Positions 60,867 to 64,000 of a stretch of DNA of 64,000 nt are shown piece after piece. This DNA is from JALEFZ01 sp039817415 (GTDB taxonomy: Bacteria > Bacteroidota > Bacteroidia > J057). Below the pieces are notes generated by a model. The model saw only the letters and a list, made by a program, of their open reading frames with translations, was not told the DNA's origin and made no database searches. Position numbers and translations under genes: made by a program. Each line of letters begins with the position of its first letter. Position 1 is the first letter of the stretch. The DNA lies in the NCBI GenBank assembly GCA_039817415.1, contig JBCBVV010000017.1, positions 60,203 through 124,202 on the forward strand, given 5' to 3'.

Positions 60867-61265
60867 TTATCGGATAAATATTTTCCTTGTTTCCACCCCA
60901 AAGCTTGTAAGCATTCTAACGAAGTAAAATCCCGAAGCTAATCCTTGAGTCGTTAACTGGACGGTTCCTGTTCGCTCATCCTCCCCTCCTACTCTTACCG
61001 ATTTGATTTCTCTTCCTCTTTGATCTAGTAATTTAATGGTGGCTAGGCCATCACCTGGCAGATTTCCATAAATGATCCTAGCTTGTTCACGTGCTGGATT
61101 GGGCGCGATCTTAAAAATCATTTCGTCCACCGGATCAACTGAATCCAGTTCCTCTTCCTCGTAATTGCTACGGCTTCTAACCGAGCCAGTTTCGACTGAC
61201 TGTGCAAAAATATCTCCTGAAAATACCAGGAAGGTAAGGGCGATAAAAATGAAAAAGTTCCTCAT
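60867..61265 (-). CDS. Small secreted protein: T9SS type A sorting domain with only a short acidic linker
   Basis: 132 residues. The signal peptide ends near DIFAQS (about residue 22). Then come about 30 residues of Ser/Glu/Asp-rich linker. The rest (about 52-132), KIAPNPAREQARIIYG through RKIFIR, is a complete T9SS type A sorting domain with PNP at its start and the GLASGFYFVRM strand. Such domains normally end proteins of several hundred residues; here almost no cargo is attached. The start ATG is the first possible one and no upstream domain is open in frame. It may be a small surface protein, a decoy or a modulator of the secretion machine. Confidence 0.75.
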   Translation of the reverse strand: MRNFFIFIALTFLVFSGDIFAQSVETGSVRSRSNYEEEELDSVDPVDEMIFKIAPNPAREQARIIYGNLPGDGLATIKLLDQRGREIKSVRVGGEDERTGTVQLTTQGLASGFYFVRMLTSFGVETRKIFIR

Positions 61266-61604
61266 AAGAATAGTATTTGTTTTTGGATATATTGTATCTC
61301 AATTATAGTATGAACATATATAAAAACCAAAAATAATAATGTATTATTTCATGAAATAAAATATTCTGAATGTAAATTACAGCTAAAAAGAATTCAACAT
61401 AACTATCTGTCTATGAGGAGTATTTTATACATACGAATACTATATGATTTTTCGCATAAAGAGGAACTACACATTATACGAATGTCGGAATAGTTTTGTT
61501 TTACTTAGTATTCACAAATTGATGAAATCAAAATAGTTAATGGATTTTATAATAAATTCAATGAATATTTATATTTTAGTTCAATACCAATGATAGGATA
61601 AATT
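61266..61604. other. Divergent control region with a 16-bp palindrome
   Basis: 339 bases of very A/T-rich sequence between the solitary sorting-domain gene and the TPR kinase. I found no gene. It holds a perfect 16-bp palindrome at 61344-61359, described on its own. Confidence 0.5.
61344..61359. promoter_or_regulatory. Perfect 16-bp palindrome
   Basis: TTATTTCATGAAATAA equals its own reverse complement. It lies 79 bases upstream of the minus-strand start at 61265 and 246 bases before the kinase start, a usual place for a dimeric regulator. In such A/T-rich DNA chance is not excluded. Confidence 0.4.
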
Positions 61605-63677
61605 ATGCGTTACATTGCCTCCCTGGGAATCGCTTTATTTCTACACATAATCGCCTTTGGACGGGCGGAGTGTTTGCCGGGAGACTTCGAGCAGACAGAC
61701 GACAAGTCTATTGCTCGCGCAATCAATAAGTTGGCCTACAAAAATCTAGCAAATGGAACAGGAAAAAATTCCTCCATTAGAAACTGCCTCAAGCTAGCCA
61801 TTCGAATTGCCAGATCTACTTCTTACCAAGGTGGCCTGATCAAGGGCTATGACCTACTAGGTTGGGCATACATGGAGGATGGAAAAATGGATTCCGCGAG
61901 AATGGCTTATCAAAAGGGCCTATTTGTAGCCGATAGCATGCAACATGCAAAAGGCAGGGCGTTTATCCTTGCTAGTCTAGGTAACCTAGAAGCTGATCTT
62001 GGGGAAGTGAAGGCTGCTGTCAATCACTACCTCATGGCTAGGAAAATATGGGAATACCTAGATAGAGAAGACAAAATGTTGATGCTAGACATAGACATTG
62101 GGTGCCTATATATTGACCTGGAAGATTACGAAAAAGCACTGGACCTATTCAAAAAAATCCTTGTTGAAGCTGAAAGGCAAGAAGACTTTGAAAATATGGA
62201 CTTGGCTCTTGTCAACCTAGGGGTTATCCATGAAGAGCTTCAGAATTATCATAAGGCGAAATATTACTACGAACAGCTTCTAGAAAGAGGCGATTCTGTT
62301 AGATTTTACATCAGAAAGCAGGTAGAATTGTCAGCCTCCTCTGTCTACCTTAGACTAGGCGAAAATGAATTGGCAGAAAAATACTTTTCGAAAGCGCTCT
62401 TGAATAGTCAAACTGACATCAAAAGCCAGATTGAATTATTCATCATTTGGGGGGAAGGATTTGCCTATCTAGGCAATTACAATGAAGCCCTAAATCGCTA
62501 CAATGTGGCTGCAGGTCTCGCCAGTTCAATTGAATATTCAAGGTCTTTGTCCACCATATATGAAAGAATGTCGGACATATATAAGAAAACCGAGGAGTAC
62601 AAAATTGCCTGGGAGTATTATGAAAAGCATCAAAAACTAAAGAAAGAGCTGAGAGACCTGGGCAACCAAAAGAATTTGGACAATGTTATTGCCAAATACC
62701 AGCAAAGGGAAAAGGAGCTCCAAATACAAAATTTGCAGAATGTCGCCAAAACAAATAGGATTATTCAGGTATTTTCCATGGTATTGGTCCTGTTTTTAGT
62801 GATAACACTCATTGTCATTTACTCAAGATACCAACTGAAGCAAATTACTTCAGAAAAGTTAACGGCGAAAAACGAAACACTAGAATATCAGAATCGGCAG
62901 ATCAAGGCTCGCGAAAGTCAGTTGAGGATTAATAAAGCTGAAATAGAAGAGAAAAATAAGCTGTTAGCGGACCACACCGACAAAATCGCTGAACAAAATA
63001 AGGCCCTCCAAAGATACAACAACGATCTTGAGCAGTTTACCTATACGGTCTCTCACGACCTCAAGTCTCCCATTCGCACCTTGCACTCCTTCATGCAGAT
63101 CATAGAAAAGAAAATGGCAGAAGGAGCACCTATTGATGAATTTGTGGAGTTGGCCAAGGAAAATAGCGCACAATTAGGCGAGTTGGTCAATGATCTATTG
63201 GCCTACACAAAAATCGGAAGATCTAAAATGCATCCTGAGCCTGTCGACCTCAATCAGATTCTCCAGCAAGTTAAAAGGAGCCTAGATCTTCAAATCAAAG
63301 AAAGTAGAGCCCATTTACATATAGATCCATTGCCTACCGTAGAGGGGCTTCATGCTGATCTATATACCTTATTCCAGAACCTTATCCAGAATGCGATCAA
63401 ATTCACAGCTCCTGGCAAAACACCATATGTTCAGGTTCGACATGAAGAACTAGAAGAGACGCATAAGATTATCATTTCTGATAATGGGATTGGGATTGAT
63501 CAGGAGGACCAAGCCTATATCTTTGATGCTTTTAGTCGAGTGAGCCCTCGCTATGAAGGAACAGGGATTGGGTTGGCCTTGGTAAAAAAGGTGATTGACT
63601 ATTCAAACGCGGATATCGAATTGTCATCTACCAAGGGAGAAGGGAGCCACTTTGCGATCTATTGGCCAAAATCATAA
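61605..63677 (+). CDS. TPR-type sensor histidine kinase (HisKA + HATPase)
   Basis: 690 residues. A signal-like N-terminus (about 1-22), then about seven TPR units (roughly 40-370; for example LLGWAYMEDGKMDSARMAYQKG and LVNLGVIHEELQNYHKAKYYYEQ). A membrane helix with IIQVFSMVLVLFLVITLIVIY (about 388-408) and a coiled coil follow. The kinase box is FTYTVSHDLKSPIRTLHSF (His about 482), the ATP domain has LIQNAIKFTAPG, IISDNGIGIDQ and GTGIGLALVKKV. It is a classical HisKA kinase, unlike the HisKA_3 kinase at 42894. No receiver domain or regulator is adjacent. The signal is unknown. Confidence 0.9.
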   Translation: MRYIASLGIALFLHIIAFGRAECLPGDFEQTDDKSIARAINKLAYKNLANGTGKNSSIRNCLKLAIRIARSTSYQGGLIKGYDLLGWAYMEDGKMDSARMAYQKGLFVADSMQHAKGRAFILASLGNLEADLGEVKAAVNHYLMARKIWEYLDREDKMLMLDIDIGCLYIDLEDYEKALDLFKKILVEAERQEDFENMDLALVNLGVIHEELQNYHKAKYYYEQLLERGDSVRFYIRKQVELSASSVYLRLGENELAEKYFSKALLNSQTDIKSQIELFIIWGEGFAYLGNYNEALNRYNVAAGLASSIEYSRSLSTIYERMSDIYKKTEEYKIAWEYYEKHQKLKKELRDLGNQKNLDNVIAKYQQREKELQIQNLQNVAKTNRIIQVFSMVLVLFLVITLIVIYSRYQLKQITSEKLTAKNETLEYQNRQIKARESQLRINKAEIEEKNKLLADHTDKIAEQNKALQRYNNDLEQFTYTVSHDLKSPIRTLHSFMQIIEKKMAEGAPIDEFVELAKENSAQLGELVNDLLAYTKIGRSKMHPEPVDLNQILQQVKRSLDLQIKESRAHLHIDPLPTVEGLHADLYTLFQNLIQNAIKFTAPGKTPYVQVRHEELEETHKIIISDNGIGIDQEDQAYIFDAFSRVSPRYEGTGIGLALVKKVIDYSNADIELSSTKGEGSHFAIYWPKS

Positions 63678-63695
63678 CGGCCTACTCCCCTACTT

Positions 63696-64000
63696 TCAAG
63701 TGGATACACCAATGCTGCTTTTTATCATAGACTTCAGAAATTCAGCAAGCTCCAATTTATTCCCATTACTTACCTCAGTAAGGGAAGGAAGATGTATCGA
63801 AAAAAACCATTGATGGTGAGCAGCTTCCAAAGCGGTAGATACCAATGCATTAGGAAATGGATAATCTGGATTGATTTCAGAAATTATACCCGCTACCTCT
63901 CGACAAAAAGCTTTGTAAGCCAAAAAAGAGCCTTCCTTATTGTCTTCATCCACTTCCTTAGTCAAATAGGCTTTTGATGATTCAGAAATCAAAACGCGAT
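63696..64000 (-). CDS. C-terminal part of an unrecognised protein (cut by right edge)
   Basis: 101 codons up to the edge, with the frame open through base 64000, so the start is probably beyond the window (the TTG at 63992 is not a convincing start). The end reads KAFCREVAGIISEINPDYPFP, VSTALEAAHHQWFFSIHLPSLTE and LAEFLKSMIKSSIG. No signal or membrane segment is visible. I do not recognise the family. It converges with the kinase gene, with 18 bases between stop codons. Confidence 0.55.
   Translation of the reverse strand, partial: RVLISESSKAYLTKEVDEDNKEGSFLAYKAFCREVAGIISEINPDYPFPNALVSTALEAAHHQWFFSIHLPSLTEVSNGNKLELAEFLKSMIKSSIGVST

Noticed and set aside
1..64000. CRISPR arrays, insertion sequences, prophage, integrase or attachment sites
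   Set aside because: No regularly spaced repeats, transposase, integrase or phage structural genes were seen; the single tRNA has no flanking integrase or repeated tRNA end.

Overview
This looks like a chromosomal window from a free-living member of the Bacteroidota (Cytophagia/Saprospiria-like; no finer rank is claimed). The evidence is several type IX secretion (T9SS) sorting domains (type A at 18674-22426, 44920-46578 and 60867-61265; type B at 49067-51961), a TonB-dependent receptor with a carboxypeptidase-like N-domain, many lipoproteins with an early LxxC lipobox, DUF2452, DUF2141 and TPR-histidine kinase families, a tRNA without an encoded CCA, and promoters of the Bacteroidota form TTG-N18..22-TAnnTTTG. 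I see no phage, insertion sequence, CRISPR array or rRNA. It reads as an ordinary chromosome with accessory modules.

Layout. 1-932: the start of a TolC-type efflux gene behind its TetR regulator. 1076-4665: an MBL-fold hydrolase, then a tight three-gene operon for the late kynurenine/2-aminomuconate pathway (4-oxalocrotonate decarboxylase, aminomuconate-semialdehyde dehydrogenase, 2-aminomuconate deaminase). 4671-8919: a BASS transporter, a Tag-like DNA glycosylase, an alpha/beta hydrolase, an SDR and a TetR regulator, with a repeated palindrome TAAC-N3-GTTA around the regulator and a related site before the SDR. 9064-13387: an overlapping operon of a large secreted PIG-L deacetylase, a 52-residue membrane protein and a sodium/solute symporter. 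13711-15195: manA and a CinA/PncC amidohydrolase. 15418-22426: an ECF sigma factor, a membrane Ser/Thr kinase with TPRs and a 1250-residue T9SS beta-propeller-like protein. 22500-26769: lpdA, recN and a DUF2064 gene.

26876-33507: a TonB-dependent receptor followed by a complete YnjBCD-like ABC importer (lipoprotein, two permeases, ATPase), which suggests uptake of one ligand across both membranes. 33643-37403: an unknown 516-residue protein, a FabH-like ketosynthase, a lipoprotein and an Nfu iron-sulfur carrier. 37598-39921: a lipoprotein, Sco, cytochrome c and a dienoyl-CoA isomerase. 39928-41518: a phosphoesterase and a GT2/DUF2304 pair. A CAU-anticodon tRNA with its own promoter and terminator lies at 41586-41659. 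41735-48826: a TPR lipoprotein, an orphan histidine kinase, a T9SS-exported arylsulfotransferase-like protein and an RND-superfamily transporter.

49067-56902: a lectin-plus-repeats adhesin, a patatin, an unusual FKBP_N-thioredoxin lipoprotein, DUF2452, HPt, Crp/Fnr, DUF2141 and SDR genes. 57494-64000: a fatty-acid desaturase, a 707-residue secreted protein, a secreted protein that is almost only a T9SS sorting domain, a TPR-histidine kinase and a gene cut by the right edge.

The most interesting points are the sigma/kinase/propeller locus, the FKBP_N-TlpA fusion, the solitary T9SS sorting domain, the hidden small membrane protein coupled to the symporter, the TetR operator set, and the receptor-plus-importer cluster. 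All family names come from reading the translated sequences; no database search was run.
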